From an uncultured SAR86 cluster bacterium (lineage in GTDB: Bacteria; Pseudomonadota; Gammaproteobacteria; Magnimaribacterales; D2472): a stretch of 64,000 bases of DNA. The notes under the pieces were generated by a model. That model made no database searches. It had not been told where the DNA came from and was given only the letters and a program-made list of their open reading frames with translations. Both the position numbers and the translations under genes were made by a program. Each line of letters opens with the position of its first letter. Positions within the stretch are counted from its first letter, which is position 1. This document shows positions 36,097-49,544 of the stretch, piece after piece. The DNA lies in the NCBI GenBank assembly GCA_902560315.1, contig CACELG010000001.1:186001-250000 (forward strand), in the 5' to 3' direction.

Positions 36097-36676
36097 CCCG
36101 TTCACAAAAGAACAAAATGAAAAAATATCCACATTTATAGATCTCGCACTAGAATTCAACAAAACACATAATATTTTTTCAAGAGAAGACAGCCAAGAGG
36201 TTTTTCATAAAGACATTCTTGATTGCCATCCGATAACCCAATACCTAAAAAAAGAAAAAACAGCCCTAGACCTTGGTTCTGGAGGGGGTTTTCCAGGCAT
36301 TCTTTTATCAATAACAAAACCAAAAAATAAAATATATCTTATAGAAAGCAGTGCTAAAAAATGCTATTTCCTAAGGTCTGTTGCCGACAAGCTTTCTCTA
36401 AATAACACAATCATAATTAATGAAAAAATAACGACAAACAACACGCTTGGAACATTTGATATCATCACAGCAAGAGCTTTTGCAAGCATAAAAAACATAA
36501 TAGACCTTACTCAAAACAACACAAACAACAAATCCAAATATGTTTTACTAAAAGGCAAAGAACAAACCATAAAACAAGAATTAAAAGACATAAACAAAAA
36601 CACACATATATGTGAAATAATTAAACAAGAGCTAGGCCCAGAAGAAAGACATGTGGTTTTGATAAGAGAAAAATGA
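36089..36676 (+). CDS. rsmG: 16S rRNA (guanine(527)-N7)-methyltransferase
   Basis: ALDLGSGGGFPGILLSI, ITARAFASI; downstream of mnmG. Confidence 0.94.
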   Translation: MHNPFTKEQNEKISTFIDLALEFNKTHNIFSREDSQEVFHKDILDCHPITQYLKKEKTALDLGSGGGFPGILLSITKPKNKIYLIESSAKKCYFLRSVADKLSLNNTIIINEKITTNNTLGTFDIITARAFASIKNIIDLTQNNTNNKSKYVLLKGKEQTIKQELKDINKNTHICEIIKQELGPEERHVVLIREK

Positions 36677-37434
36677 ACAAAATAATAGCAATTGCAAACC
36701 AAAAAGGAGGGGTTGGCAAAACAACCACAGCAGTTAATCTTTCAGCAAGCCTCGCAGCAACAAAAAGAAAGGTTCTTTTAATTGACATGGATCCACAAGG
36801 AAACGCCAGCACCGCAGCAGGCATTCCAACAGAGGACTCGAACACTCTTTATGATCATTATTTTGATGCAACTATAATCGAGGATTGCATATATCCAAGC
36901 AACGAGGGATATGACATTATCCCCGGGGGTGAAGAATTGATAGCGCTTGAGGTTTCAATTAGAAACGACAACAAACAAGGGTTTCTTTTAAAAAGCCTAG
37001 AAGGTGTTGCTGATAAATATGACTACACGATTATTGATACCCCACCAACATTAAACCAACTAACAATAGAGGGTCTTTTTTGTGCATCTGGAACACTTAT
37101 ACCACTTCAGTGTGAGTATTATTCGTTGGAAGGGGTTGCTGGTCTTATGGCAACCATTCAAACACTTTCAGACAAAAACATGTCATCTAACAGGGTTATT
37201 GGTATTGTAAGAACAATGGTTGATATGAGAAACAACCTAGCAAAAGAGGTTTCTGATGAGCTGGAAAAGCACTTTAAGAATTTGGTTTTTAATACACTAA
37301 TACCAAGAAATGTAAAACTGGCCGAGGCCCCCAGCCATGGAATATCTGGTATAAAATATATGCCAAACTCTTATGGTGCTAAGGCTTATTTAGCCCTGGC
37401 TGGTGAGGTAATTAGGAAGGTGGAGTATGCCTGA
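36673..37434 (+). CDS. parA: Chromosome partitioning ATPase ParA
   Basis: IANQKGGVGKTTTAVNLSASLA, DMDPQGNAS. Confidence 0.97.
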   Translation: MNKIIAIANQKGGVGKTTTAVNLSASLAATKRKVLLIDMDPQGNASTAAGIPTEDSNTLYDHYFDATIIEDCIYPSNEGYDIIPGGEELIALEVSIRNDNKQGFLLKSLEGVADKYDYTIIDTPPTLNQLTIEGLFCASGTLIPLQCEYYSLEGVAGLMATIQTLSDKNMSSNRVIGIVRTMVDMRNNLAKEVSDELEKHFKNLVFNTLIPRNVKLAEAPSHGISGIKYMPNSYGAKAYLALAGEVIRKVEYA

Positions 37435-38266
37435 AGACAAAAAAACATTAAACAAAGGACTAGATGCTTTGTTAGGTCAATCAAACACAAACCAAAGAGC
37501 GGTAAAAGAAATTGACCTAAACAAAATAAAACCTGGAAGATTCCAACCAAGATCAAATTTTGATAACGAAAAACTGGAAGAACTAACAGCCTCGATAAAA
37601 AACCAAGGGGTGTTATCTCCAATCTTAGTGAGAGAGCTCGGCTTAAATGAATATGAGGTTATTGCAGGAGAAAGAAGATTAAGGGCCTCAAGAATGGCTA
37701 AACTAAAAACAATTCCATGTTTGGTCGACCAAAAACAAGACCAAGATGCGTTGGTATCGGCCCTTATAGAAAACTTACAAAGAGAAGATCTTAACCCTGT
37801 AGAGGAGGCAAGAGGCCTAGACAGATTAAAAAGAGAATTTGGTCTAACCCAAGAAGAGGTTGCTACTTCTACAGGAAAGGCTAGAAGCACTATAGCAAAC
37901 TCCCTGAGGTTATTATCTCTTCCACCTAGGGTTCTGGATATGCTTTCGGCTGGGCAAATTGAAAAAGGGCACGCTAAACTCCTTGCATCCCTTGATCCAG
38001 AAGAGGCAGAAAAAGCAGCCGAAAATATTATAAAAAACAAGCTTAGTGTCAAAGATCTAAACAAACTATCGAACCATAAAAAAACATCTAAAAGCGCTAA
38101 TAAAAACAACAAAGACACAGATATTTTAAATATAGAACAAGAGATGTCTGGAGATTTTGGACATAAGATAGAAATAGAGTCAAAAAATAAAAAAAGCGGC
38201 AAAGTAAGTATTTTTTATAAGACCCTGGACGAGCTTGATATTATTATTTCAAAACTAAAAAAGTAA
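37427..38266 (+). CDS. parB: Chromosome partitioning protein ParB
   Basis: PGRFQPRSNFDNEKLEELTASIKNQGVLSPILVR, GERRLRAS, ENLQREDLNPVEEA. Confidence 0.97.
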   Translation: MPEDKKTLNKGLDALLGQSNTNQRAVKEIDLNKIKPGRFQPRSNFDNEKLEELTASIKNQGVLSPILVRELGLNEYEVIAGERRLRASRMAKLKTIPCLVDQKQDQDALVSALIENLQREDLNPVEEARGLDRLKREFGLTQEEVATSTGKARSTIANSLRLLSLPPRVLDMLSAGQIEKGHAKLLASLDPEEAEKAAENIIKNKLSVKDLNKLSNHKKTSKSANKNNKDTDILNIEQEMSGDFGHKIEIESKNKKSGKVSIFYKTLDELDIIISKLKK

Positions 38267-38297
38267 TTAAGGTTTAAAAAATTAAGATAAAAACAAC

Positions 38298-39595
<1,298 letters not shown>

Positions 39596-39609
39596 TCCTC
39601 AACTTATAG

Positions 39610-39840
<231 letters not shown>

Positions 39841-39855
39841 GATAACAAATAAGAT

Positions 39856-40326
39856 ATGAATATAAACGCAACCTTACTTGCTCAAGCAGTCGTAATGATT
39901 GTTTTTGTGGCTATATGTTGGAGATATATTTATCCTCCAATACTTTCGGTTATGCAAGAAAGAGAAAAAAAGATTTCCGATGGATTAGAGGCAGCCAAAA
40001 AAGCAGACGATTCTCTAGAGGAGGCCAAATTAGCTTTTGATAAGGAGTTAAATCAAGCAAAAAGTGAGGCCGCCGAAATTCTTGAGAAGGCAAACACTAG
40101 AGCGTCTCAGATTGTTGGAGACGCATCAAAGAAAGCAGAGTCTGAAGCAGAGAAAATAATGGCGTCAGCATCAACGGCTATTGAGAATGAAACCAATAAA
40201 GCCAAAGAAGAACTGAGAGAACAAATGTCAGACATCATTATTGATACAACCCAAAAAATTCTAGGCGATGAGATCTCAAAAGAAAAACACGAAGCTATTC
40301 TCAAAAAAGCAGCAGAGGAACTATAG
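39856..40326 (+). CDS. atpF: F0F1 ATP synthase subunit b
   Basis: 156 aa, N-terminal TM then coiled coil; operon position. Confidence 0.95.
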   Translation: MNINATLLAQAVVMIVFVAICWRYIYPPILSVMQEREKKISDGLEAAKKADDSLEEAKLAFDKELNQAKSEAAEILEKANTRASQIVGDASKKAESEAEKIMASASTAIENETNKAKEELREQMSDIIIDTTQKILGDEISKEKHEAILKKAAEEL

Positions 40327-40329
40327 ATA

Positions 40330-40866
40330 ATGATTGAATTAACGCCTTTAGCTAGACCATATGCAAAAGCTCTTTTTGCCTCAGCTGTGGAGTCAAACAA
40401 TCTTGATGAAATGGCAGAAGAACTTAAGATAATGGCTGCTGCTTCACAAACAAAAGGTGTTAAAAATACTATAGAAAATCCTTCTTTATCAAGAAAAGAG
40501 GTTGTAAAAATTCTTGTTAAATTATTTGAAGAAAGCGCTTCCGATACTTTAATAAAACTTATTGAAATATTGGCTGAAAACAAGCGTTTAAATTTACTTG
40601 AGCCCATATATTCTATTTACCAAAGCCTTCTAGAGAAACATAAAGAGCAAAATACAATTCAGGTTTATGTTGCTGTTGAACCTGGAGAGGAAGCTAAAAA
40701 TAGCATAGAAAAAAAACTAAGATCAACATATGGCAAGGATGCCAACATTTATTTTTCAAAAGACCCAAAAATGATGGGCGGCTTATCAATCAAGATAGGC
40801 GACGAAACACTTGACCTCTCTATTAGAGGAAAGGTCAACAAACTTGTAAACCAATTAAATTTTTAA
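40330..40866 (+). CDS. atpH: F0F1 ATP synthase subunit delta
   Basis: ARPYAKALFASA, DLSIRGKVNKL; operon position. Confidence 0.95.
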   Translation: MIELTPLARPYAKALFASAVESNNLDEMAEELKIMAAASQTKGVKNTIENPSLSRKEVVKILVKLFEESASDTLIKLIEILAENKRLNLLEPIYSIYQSLLEKHKEQNTIQVYVAVEPGEEAKNSIEKKLRSTYGKDANIYFSKDPKMMGGLSIKIGDETLDLSIRGKVNKLVNQLNF

Positions 40867-40875
40867 GGTGAAAAA

Positions 40876-42420
40876 ATGAGTCAATTAAATCCATCAGAAA
40901 TATCTAGCGTTTTAAAAGAGAAAATTGCTGGTCTGGATCTTTCTGCAGAAAGAAAAAATGAAGGTATTGTTGTTAGTGTGTCTGACGGTATTGTAAGAAT
41001 ACATGGCATGGGAGATGTAATGTATGGTGAGGTTATAGAGTTTGAAAATGGCACTAAGGGCATGGCTCTAAACCTAGAGCAAGACTCCGTTGGAGCGGTT
41101 GTCTTAGGAGATTATTTAGAAATAATTGAAGGTCAAAAAGCAGTTTGTACAGGAAAAGTTTTAGAGGTTCCAGTTGGTGAGGCTATGCTAGGAAGAGTAG
41201 TAAATACTTTGGGTGTTCCAATTGATGGAAAGGGTGAAATAAAAGCAGAAAATACTGCGCCTGTTGAGGTTGTTGCTCCAGGCGTTATTGCTCGTCAATC
41301 TGTTGATCAACCAGTTCAGATTGGCTTGAAAGCAGTTGATGCCATGGTTCCAATCGGTAGAGGCCAAAGAGAATTAATAATTGGAGACAGACAAACAGGC
41401 AAAACAGCTGTTGCAATTGATGCAATTATTAACCAAAAAGGAACTGGCATTAAATGTATTTATGTTGCTATTGGTCAAAAACAGTCAACAGTTGCAAATG
41501 TTGTCAGAAAATTAGAAGAGTATGGGGCGATGGAGCATACGATAGTTGTATCAGCGACAGCTGCTGATCCTGCACCAATGCAATATCTTTCAGCATATGC
41601 AGGATGCACAATGGGAGAATATTTCAGAGACAAAGGAGAGGATGCATTAATTGTTTATGACGACCTTTCAAAACAAGCAGTTGCTTATAGACAGGTATCA
41701 TTATTATTAAAAAGGCCTCCAGGCAGAGAGGCATATCCTGGAGATGTTTTTTATCTTCACTCAAGATTGCTTGAGAGAGCAGCCAGAGTAAATGCTGATT
41801 ATGTTGAGCAAGTCACAGGTGGAAAAGTTAAGGGTAAAACAGGCTCATTAACAGCCCTGCCAATTATTGAAACCCTTGCAGGCGATGTTTCAGCTTTTGT
41901 TCCAACTAATGTAATCTCAATCACAGACGGACAAATATACTTAGAGACAGAATTATTTAATTCAGGGGTAAGACCAGCCATCAATCCAGGACTTTCAGTT
42001 TCAAGGGTAGGCGGATCAGCACAAACAAAGATAATGAAAAAACTGGCTGGTGGCGTAAGAACAGCATTAGCTCAATATCGTGAGTTGGCAGCTTTTTCAC
42101 AATTTGCTTCTGATTTAGATGATGCAACAAAACAACAACTTGCCAATGGTAAAGCCTTTACTGAGTTATTAAAGCAAAAGCAATATGCTCCAATGAGTGT
42201 TGCACAACAAGCATTAAGTTTGTTTGCTGCTGATAGAGGTTATATGGCTGATGTTGAAGTTGATAAGATTTTAGCTTTTGAAGAAGCCCTTCATGGTTAT
42301 TTATCTGCAGAAAAAGGCGAATTGGAAAAACAAATAAACTCAACAGGTGATTGGAGTGATGATATAGAGAGCCAATTCACATCTCTTGTTGAAGACTTCA
42401 AAAAGACACAGACTTTTTAA
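40876..42420 (+). CDS. atpA: F0F1 ATP synthase subunit alpha
   Basis: [36 protein letters not shown]. Confidence 0.98.
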   Translation: MSQLNPSEISSVLKEKIAGLDLSAERKNEGIVVSVSDGIVRIHGMGDVMYGEVIEFENGTKGMALNLEQDSVGAVVLGDYLEIIEGQKAVCTGKVLEVPVGEAMLGRVVNTLGVPIDGKGEIKAENTAPVEVVAPGVIARQSVDQPVQIGLKAVDAMVPIGRGQRELIIGDRQTGKTAVAIDAIINQKGTGIKCIYVAIGQKQSTVANVVRKLEEYGAMEHTIVVSATAADPAPMQYLSAYAGCTMGEYFRDKGEDALIVYDDLSKQAVAYRQVSLLLKRPPGREAYPGDVFYLHSRLLERAARVNADYVEQVTGGKVKGKTGSLTALPIIETLAGDVSAFVPTNVISITDGQIYLETELFNSGVRPAINPGLSVSRVGGSAQTKIMKKLAGGVRTALAQYRELAAFSQFASDLDDATKQQLANGKAFTELLKQKQYAPMSVAQQALSLFAADRGYMADVEVDKILAFEEALHGYLSAEKGELEKQINSTGDWSDDIESQFTSLVEDFKKTQTF

Positions 42421-42428
42421 TATAAATA

Positions 42429-44700
<2,272 letters not shown>

Positions 44701-44702
44701 AG

Positions 44703-45116
44703 ATGAGTACAATCAAAATAAATATAGTGTCATCAAGTGAAGAAATATATTCAGGTGAAGCTACTATGGTTTTTGCTACAGGCACCTTGGGTGAGCTTGG
44801 TATAGCCCCAGGACATACTCCTCTTTTAACTGGTTTAGCGCCAGGACCTGTTAGAGTTCAAAACGGCTCTGAAGAAGAAGCCTTTTTTTGCTCTGGAGGT
44901 TTTTTAGAGGTACAGCCAGACCTGGTAACAGTATTATCCGATACTGCAGAGAGGGCTGATAGCTTAGATGAGTCAGAGGCTATAAAAGCGAAAGAAATTG
45001 CAGAGCAAGAATTGGCAAATAAAGATGCAACGCTTGACTATGCAAAAGCTTCAGCGCAATTAGCTGAGGCAGTTGCCAGACTTAAAACTATTCAAAAACT
45101 TCGTAAAAAACAGTAA
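44703..45116 (+). CDS. atpC: F0F1 ATP synthase subunit epsilon
   Basis: GELGIAPGHTPLLTGLAPG. Confidence 0.95.
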   Translation: MSTIKINIVSSSEEIYSGEATMVFATGTLGELGIAPGHTPLLTGLAPGPVRVQNGSEEEAFFCSGGFLEVQPDLVTVLSDTAERADSLDESEAIKAKEIAEQELANKDATLDYAKASAQLAEAVARLKTIQKLRKKQ

Positions 45117-45138
45117 GGTATATATTTAACCTTATATT

Positions 45139-46494
45139 GTGAAGATTCATACTGTAATTCTAGCTGCCGGAGAGGGCTCTAGGATGATTTCAAATAAAGC
45201 AAAATCTCTTCAACCTATTGGCGGCCACTCAATGCTTAAAAGGATTTATGAAACTGTTGCTAACATCACAGATGAAACTTCTTTTGTTGTGGGATATGAA
45301 AAAGAATCAATAATCAAAGAAACAAAAAGCTTTGACGGAACCCTGCATATTAGCGAACAAAAAAAACCAATCGGAACTGCTGATGCTGTTAAATCATCAT
45401 TTGATTCTATTTCAGATGACTCTAAAGTTTTAGTTTTATACGGCGATGTCCCATTAATCAAGGAATCAACTCTCAAAAACTTATTATCTTTGACTAAAGA
45501 CAGTCTAACTATATTAACCACTGAGTTAGATGATCCTTTTGGTTATGGCCGAGTTAAAAAAGACATATCGGGCTCCGCCAAGGCAATAGTTGAAGAAAAA
45601 GATGCATCAGAAGAAGAGAAAAAAATAAAAGAGATTTTTACAGGCATTCTTTGTTGCAATAAGAAGCTACTAGCAGAAGCCGTTAATGATGTTAATAATG
45701 AAAATGCAGCCAACGAGTTTTACTTAACCGATATAGTCTCTATAATTTGCAAGAAAGGGTTTAAAATTAATACATGTATTGTGCCAAATGAAGAAGTTAA
45801 AGGCGCAAATACCAAGAAAGAGTTGTCAGAATTAGAAAGTATATATAGAAAAATGAAAGCAGAAGATTTAATGAATATGGGGGTAACAATTTCTGATCCC
45901 TCCAGAATCGATATAAGGGGAGAAGTTTCTGTTGGAAAGGACTGTGAAATTGATATAAATGTAATACTTGATGGAAATATAACTCTTGGAAACAATGTTT
46001 CTATTGGACCTAATACAATCTTAAAAGATGTTGATATTGGCGATAACACTTCTATAGAAGCTTTTTCACACCTCGTATCCTCTAAAGTAGGTAAAGACTG
46101 CTCAATTGGACCATACGCAAGACTTAGAGAAGGAAGCCATATAGAGGATGCAGCAAGGATTGGTAATTTTGTTGAAACCAAAAAAACAAAAATCGGCAAG
46201 GACTCAAAAGCTAATCATTTTGCTTATTTGGGAGATGCTGAGATTGGAGCAGAATCAAATATTGGTGCAGGAACAATTACTTGTAATTATGATGGCAAAA
46301 ATAAACATCAAACAAAAATAGGAGATAATAGTTTTATAGGAACGAACTCATCTTTAGTTGCTCCTGTGACAATAGGATCGAATGCATACGTTGCAGCTGG
46401 CTCTGTGATAACAAAAGATGTGCCAGATAATGCTCTTGGAGTCGGAAGATCAAAACAAGACAATAAAGAGAATTGGTCTAAAAAAAAGGACTAG
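45139..46494 (+). CDS. glmU: Bifunctional GlcNAc-1-P uridyltransferase / GlcN-1-P acetyltransferase
   Basis: VILAAGEGSRM, left-handed beta-helix hexapeptides, GAGTITCNYDGKNKHQTKIGDNSFIGTNS; GTG start. Confidence 0.96.
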   Translation: MKIHTVILAAGEGSRMISNKAKSLQPIGGHSMLKRIYETVANITDETSFVVGYEKESIIKETKSFDGTLHISEQKKPIGTADAVKSSFDSISDDSKVLVLYGDVPLIKESTLKNLLSLTKDSLTILTTELDDPFGYGRVKKDISGSAKAIVEEKDASEEEKKIKEIFTGILCCNKKLLAEAVNDVNNENAANEFYLTDIVSIICKKGFKINTCIVPNEEVKGANTKKELSELESIYRKMKAEDLMNMGVTISDPSRIDIRGEVSVGKDCEIDINVILDGNITLGNNVSIGPNTILKDVDIGDNTSIEAFSHLVSSKVGKDCSIGPYARLREGSHIEDAARIGNFVETKKTKIGKDSKANHFAYLGDAEIGAESNIGAGTITCNYDGKNKHQTKIGDNSFIGTNSSLVAPVTIGSNAYVAAGSVITKDVPDNALGVGRSKQDNKENWSKKKD

Positions 46495-46497
46495 TAT

Positions 46498-48324
46498 ATG
46501 TGTGGAATAATAGCGGCTGCTTCGAATCGAAATGTAGGTAAACTGTTAGTCCAAGGCTTACATAAAATGGAATATCGAGGCTATGACTCTGCAGGAATAG
46601 CTCTTCATCAAATAGACAAAATTGCTCATTTAAGAACTCTAGGCAAAGTTAATTTGCTAGAAGAAAAAATGATTGCTGAAAAACCAAAAAGCAAACTAGG
46701 TATTGCTCACACCAGATGGGCAACACATGGAGAGCCTTCTGAAGAAAATGCTCACCCACACAAGTCCAATGAAAGGGTTTACATAGTTCATAACGGAATT
46801 ATTGAGAATTATTTAGATTTAAAAGAATTTCTAAAAAAAGAAGGCTACACGTTCTCATCACAAACTGACTCTGAGCTCATTGCACATATGCTTGAATATT
46901 TTCTTAATAAAGGAAATTCAATGCTTGATTCAATGTACTTAACAAAAGAAAAACTGGAAGGGGCATATGCAATTGCAGCAATAGACAAAGAGGATGATAA
47001 AAATGTAATGATAGCAAGAAGCAAGTCTCCTCTTTTAATAGGGGTGGGAGTTGATGAGTTTTTGGCAGCTTCAGACCCATTAGCAATCGGACAATTAACT
47101 AATGAATTTGTTTTTCTTGAGGATGGTGATGTTGCTGAGCTTTCATCTGAAAGCTATACGATTTATGACGCAGAAAAGACAGAGGTTCAAAGAGAAGTTA
47201 CACAGATTGATATTTCTAGCCAATCAACTTCAAAGGGCGACTATAAACATTTCATGGAAAAAGAAATTTATGAGCAACCAGATGCTATCTTGAATACCAT
47301 TGATGGAAGAGTTGGCGGAGAAGATGTTTTAGATAATATATTTGGGCTTGGATCATCTGAAATATTTGAAAAAGTTAAGAGAATTCAGATTGTTGCTTGC
47401 GGAACTAGCTTGCATGCTGGAAGAGTAGCCGCTAATTGGTTTTCATCGATTTCAGAATTACCAACGCAAACTGATTATGCTTCAGAATACAGATATAGAA
47501 ACCCTCATGTTGATGAAGATTCTTTATTGGTAACAATTTCACAATCTGGAGAAACCGCTGATACCTTAGCTGCACTAAGATATGCAAAAGAAAAAAACTA
47601 TCTTTCAACTTTATGCATATGCAATGTCCCAACGAGCTCACTTGCTAGAGAATCTGACTATTCAATTTTTACAAATGCCGGTCCAGAAATTGGTGTTGCA
47701 TCAACTAAAGCTTTTACTACTCAACTTGCGGCTTTAATGTTATTAGCCTTATCTTTAGCAAAAAGTAGAAAAATAAATCCAAAATTAAGAACAAGAGTTA
47801 TTACAGCCTTAAGATCTTTGCCAGATACGATTCAAGAAACCCTAAAATTAAAAGACACCATTTTAGAAATTGCTCCAGAAATAGCTAACAAAGATAATGC
47901 ATTATTCTTGGGTAGAGGGATTTTTTATCCGATTGCAAAAGAAGGAGCCCTAAAATTAAAAGAAATTTCATATATTCATGCTGAAGCATATCCCGCAGGC
48001 GAGTTAAAACATGGACCACTAGCATTAATTGATGAGGAAATGCCAGTAATTGCTTTAGCGCCAGAGAGTGAAATCGCAGAAAAGCTTGTTTCTAACTTAG
48101 AGGAAGTTAAAGCAAGAGGTGGAACTATTTATGTGTTTGCTGATCCATCAATAACAATGGATTTGAAATCAGGAAAACTAATTAATATGCCAAAATGTGA
48201 TTTTCTTCTCACACCAATTATTTATACGATTCCTCTTCAGATACTTTCTTATGAAGTTGCTTTGTTAAGAGGCACTGATATTGATCAGCCGAGAAACTTA
48301 GCGAAATCAGTTACTGTCGAATAA
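46498..48324 (+). CDS. glmS: Glutamine--fructose-6-phosphate aminotransferase
   Basis: CGIIAAASNRNVGKLLVQGLHKMEYRGYDSAG; C-terminus DQPRNLAKSVTVE. Confidence 0.98.
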   Translation: MCGIIAAASNRNVGKLLVQGLHKMEYRGYDSAGIALHQIDKIAHLRTLGKVNLLEEKMIAEKPKSKLGIAHTRWATHGEPSEENAHPHKSNERVYIVHNGIIENYLDLKEFLKKEGYTFSSQTDSELIAHMLEYFLNKGNSMLDSMYLTKEKLEGAYAIAAIDKEDDKNVMIARSKSPLLIGVGVDEFLAASDPLAIGQLTNEFVFLEDGDVAELSSESYTIYDAEKTEVQREVTQIDISSQSTSKGDYKHFMEKEIYEQPDAILNTIDGRVGGEDVLDNIFGLGSSEIFEKVKRIQIVACGTSLHAGRVAANWFSSISELPTQTDYASEYRYRNPHVDEDSLLVTISQSGETADTLAALRYAKEKNYLSTLCICNVPTSSLARESDYSIFTNAGPEIGVASTKAFTTQLAALMLLALSLAKSRKINPKLRTRVITALRSLPDTIQETLKLKDTILEIAPEIANKDNALFLGRGIFYPIAKEGALKLKEISYIHAEAYPAGELKHGPLALIDEEMPVIALAPESEIAEKLVSNLEEVKARGGTIYVFADPSITMDLKSGKLINMPKCDFLLTPIIYTIPLQILSYEVALLRGTDIDQPRNLAKSVTVE

Positions 48325-48327
48325 AAA

Positions 48328-49305
48328 TTAGTATTTTTGTTTTTCAGGGATAACTCCTCTTACCCCACCTCTTGGATCTTTTACATCTCCATCACGTCTA
48401 GGTATTAAATGTATGTGACAGTGAAAGATTGTCTGACCTGCTGATACACCAGAATTAATTCCAATATTAAAACCTGTAATAGTTTTATCTTTCTTTTCTA
48501 AATTATGTTTAACAGAAAATAAAATTTTATTAATTGAATTGATCTCAGATTGTTCTAAATCAAAATAGTCTGACACATGTCTTTTTGGAATAACCAAATG
48601 ATGACCTTTTGTAACTGGAAAATTATCTTTAATTGCAAATGCAAACTCATTCTCTTCTATTTTCTTTCGTTTTAAATTACAAAAAACACAACCTTCTTCT
48701 CGGTATTCAAAAAATTTACCAATATCGCGCAAATCAGCATTGTCCAAGTTTCTTTTTTGCCTATTACATGTATAACAGAGTGACTGAAGGTTTGATATAT
48801 CATTTGAACCACCCTTAGACCTGGGTATTATGTGGTCAACATCGAGACTTTTTTCTTTATTGCTAATTCCACATAGTTCACATTTGCCTTTTGCACGTTT
48901 CAAAACCTCATATCTTATACTTCCTGGAATAGGGTCATTAGAAAGATGTCTGTGTGACCAAATCCTTTCACCTCTCTTTTGGATGTACTCAGATATTTTT
49001 AAGTCACAAATCTTAATAAGTGATTTTTGTTGATCTTTTGAAAGTTTGTCAAAACCATCTAGACAATATTTTGACCCCTCTTTGGAAGTTATCTTTCTGT
49101 TTTTGGTTAATACTTTTCCAACCATATTTTTGGTCACTAACTCATAGTATTCTTTTTGACTTGTATCATAAGAGAGAAGATCTTGTGCAATTCTGGATAT
49201 TTCTGCTGATCCACCATGTTTTAAAAGTGTTTTGATCATTACTGGTTGATAGATGTGAGACATTCTCATATCTTTTTGCAAGAAATCTTTTAATTTTTTA
49301 TACAT
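48328..49305 (-). CDS. HNH endonuclease domain fused to HIT nucleotide-hydrolase domain, with extra N-terminal region
   Basis: HNH: CELCGISNKEKSLDVDHIIPRSKGGSNDISNLQSLCYTCNRQK; HIT: GINSGVSAGQTIFHCHIHLIPRRDGD (HxHxHxx); about 150 aa N-terminal segment. Confidence 0.88.
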   Translation of the reverse strand: MYKKLKDFLQKDMRMSHIYQPVMIKTLLKHGGSAEISRIAQDLLSYDTSQKEYYELVTKNMVGKVLTKNRKITSKEGSKYCLDGFDKLSKDQQKSLIKICDLKISEYIQKRGERIWSHRHLSNDPIPGSIRYEVLKRAKGKCELCGISNKEKSLDVDHIIPRSKGGSNDISNLQSLCYTCNRQKRNLDNADLRDIGKFFEYREEGCVFCNLKRKKIEENEFAFAIKDNFPVTKGHHLVIPKRHVSDYFDLEQSEINSINKILFSVKHNLEKKDKTITGFNIGINSGVSAGQTIFHCHIHLIPRRDGDVKDPRGGVRGVIPEKQKY

Positions 49306-49384
49306 GCTAAAATTATCTCATAATAAATTTGGGTGGGGTAAGAATACTCTGCTACTGTGGAGTAGATAAAGGTGTCTACATAAT

Positions 49385-49537
49385 ATGAGTAAAAAATTAT
49401 TAATTTCTAATTCAATTATGTGGGCAGCAGCAATCCTTGTTGTTGCTATAGTTGAAGATAAACAGTTTGCAATTTTGATGCTTGTTGTATTAGCAACAAC
49501 TTCATTAATGTTTTTAAAGAAAGGAAATAAGGTATAA
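49385..49537 (+). CDS. Small membrane protein, 50 aa, hypothetical
   Basis: MSKKLLISNSIMWAAAILVVAIVEDKQFAILMLVVLATTSLMFLKKGNKV; two hydrophobic segments; below the ORF track cutoff. Confidence 0.55.
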   Translation: MSKKLLISNSIMWAAAILVVAIVEDKQFAILMLVVLATTSLMFLKKGNKV

Positions 49538-49544
49538 TTAGTTT

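Noticed and set aside
36125-36133. ATATCCACA near-DnaA-box in rsmG
   Set aside because: One mismatch and inside coding sequence; expected by chance in AT-rich DNA.
37477-38202. 241-aa minus-strand ORF
   Set aside because: Fully antisense to parB; Ser/Phe/Leu-rich shadow of an AC-rich coding strand.
40107-40607. 166-aa minus-strand ORF
   Set aside because: Antisense to atpF/atpH; no recognisable motifs.
45720-46199. 159-aa minus-strand ORF
   Set aside because: Antisense shadow of glmU hexapeptide repeats.
48325-48400. Tn7-like insertion downstream of glmS
   Set aside because: The glmS C-terminus is intact and typical, but no tns genes, end repeats or target duplication are visible; HNH-HIT is convergent 3 bp away.
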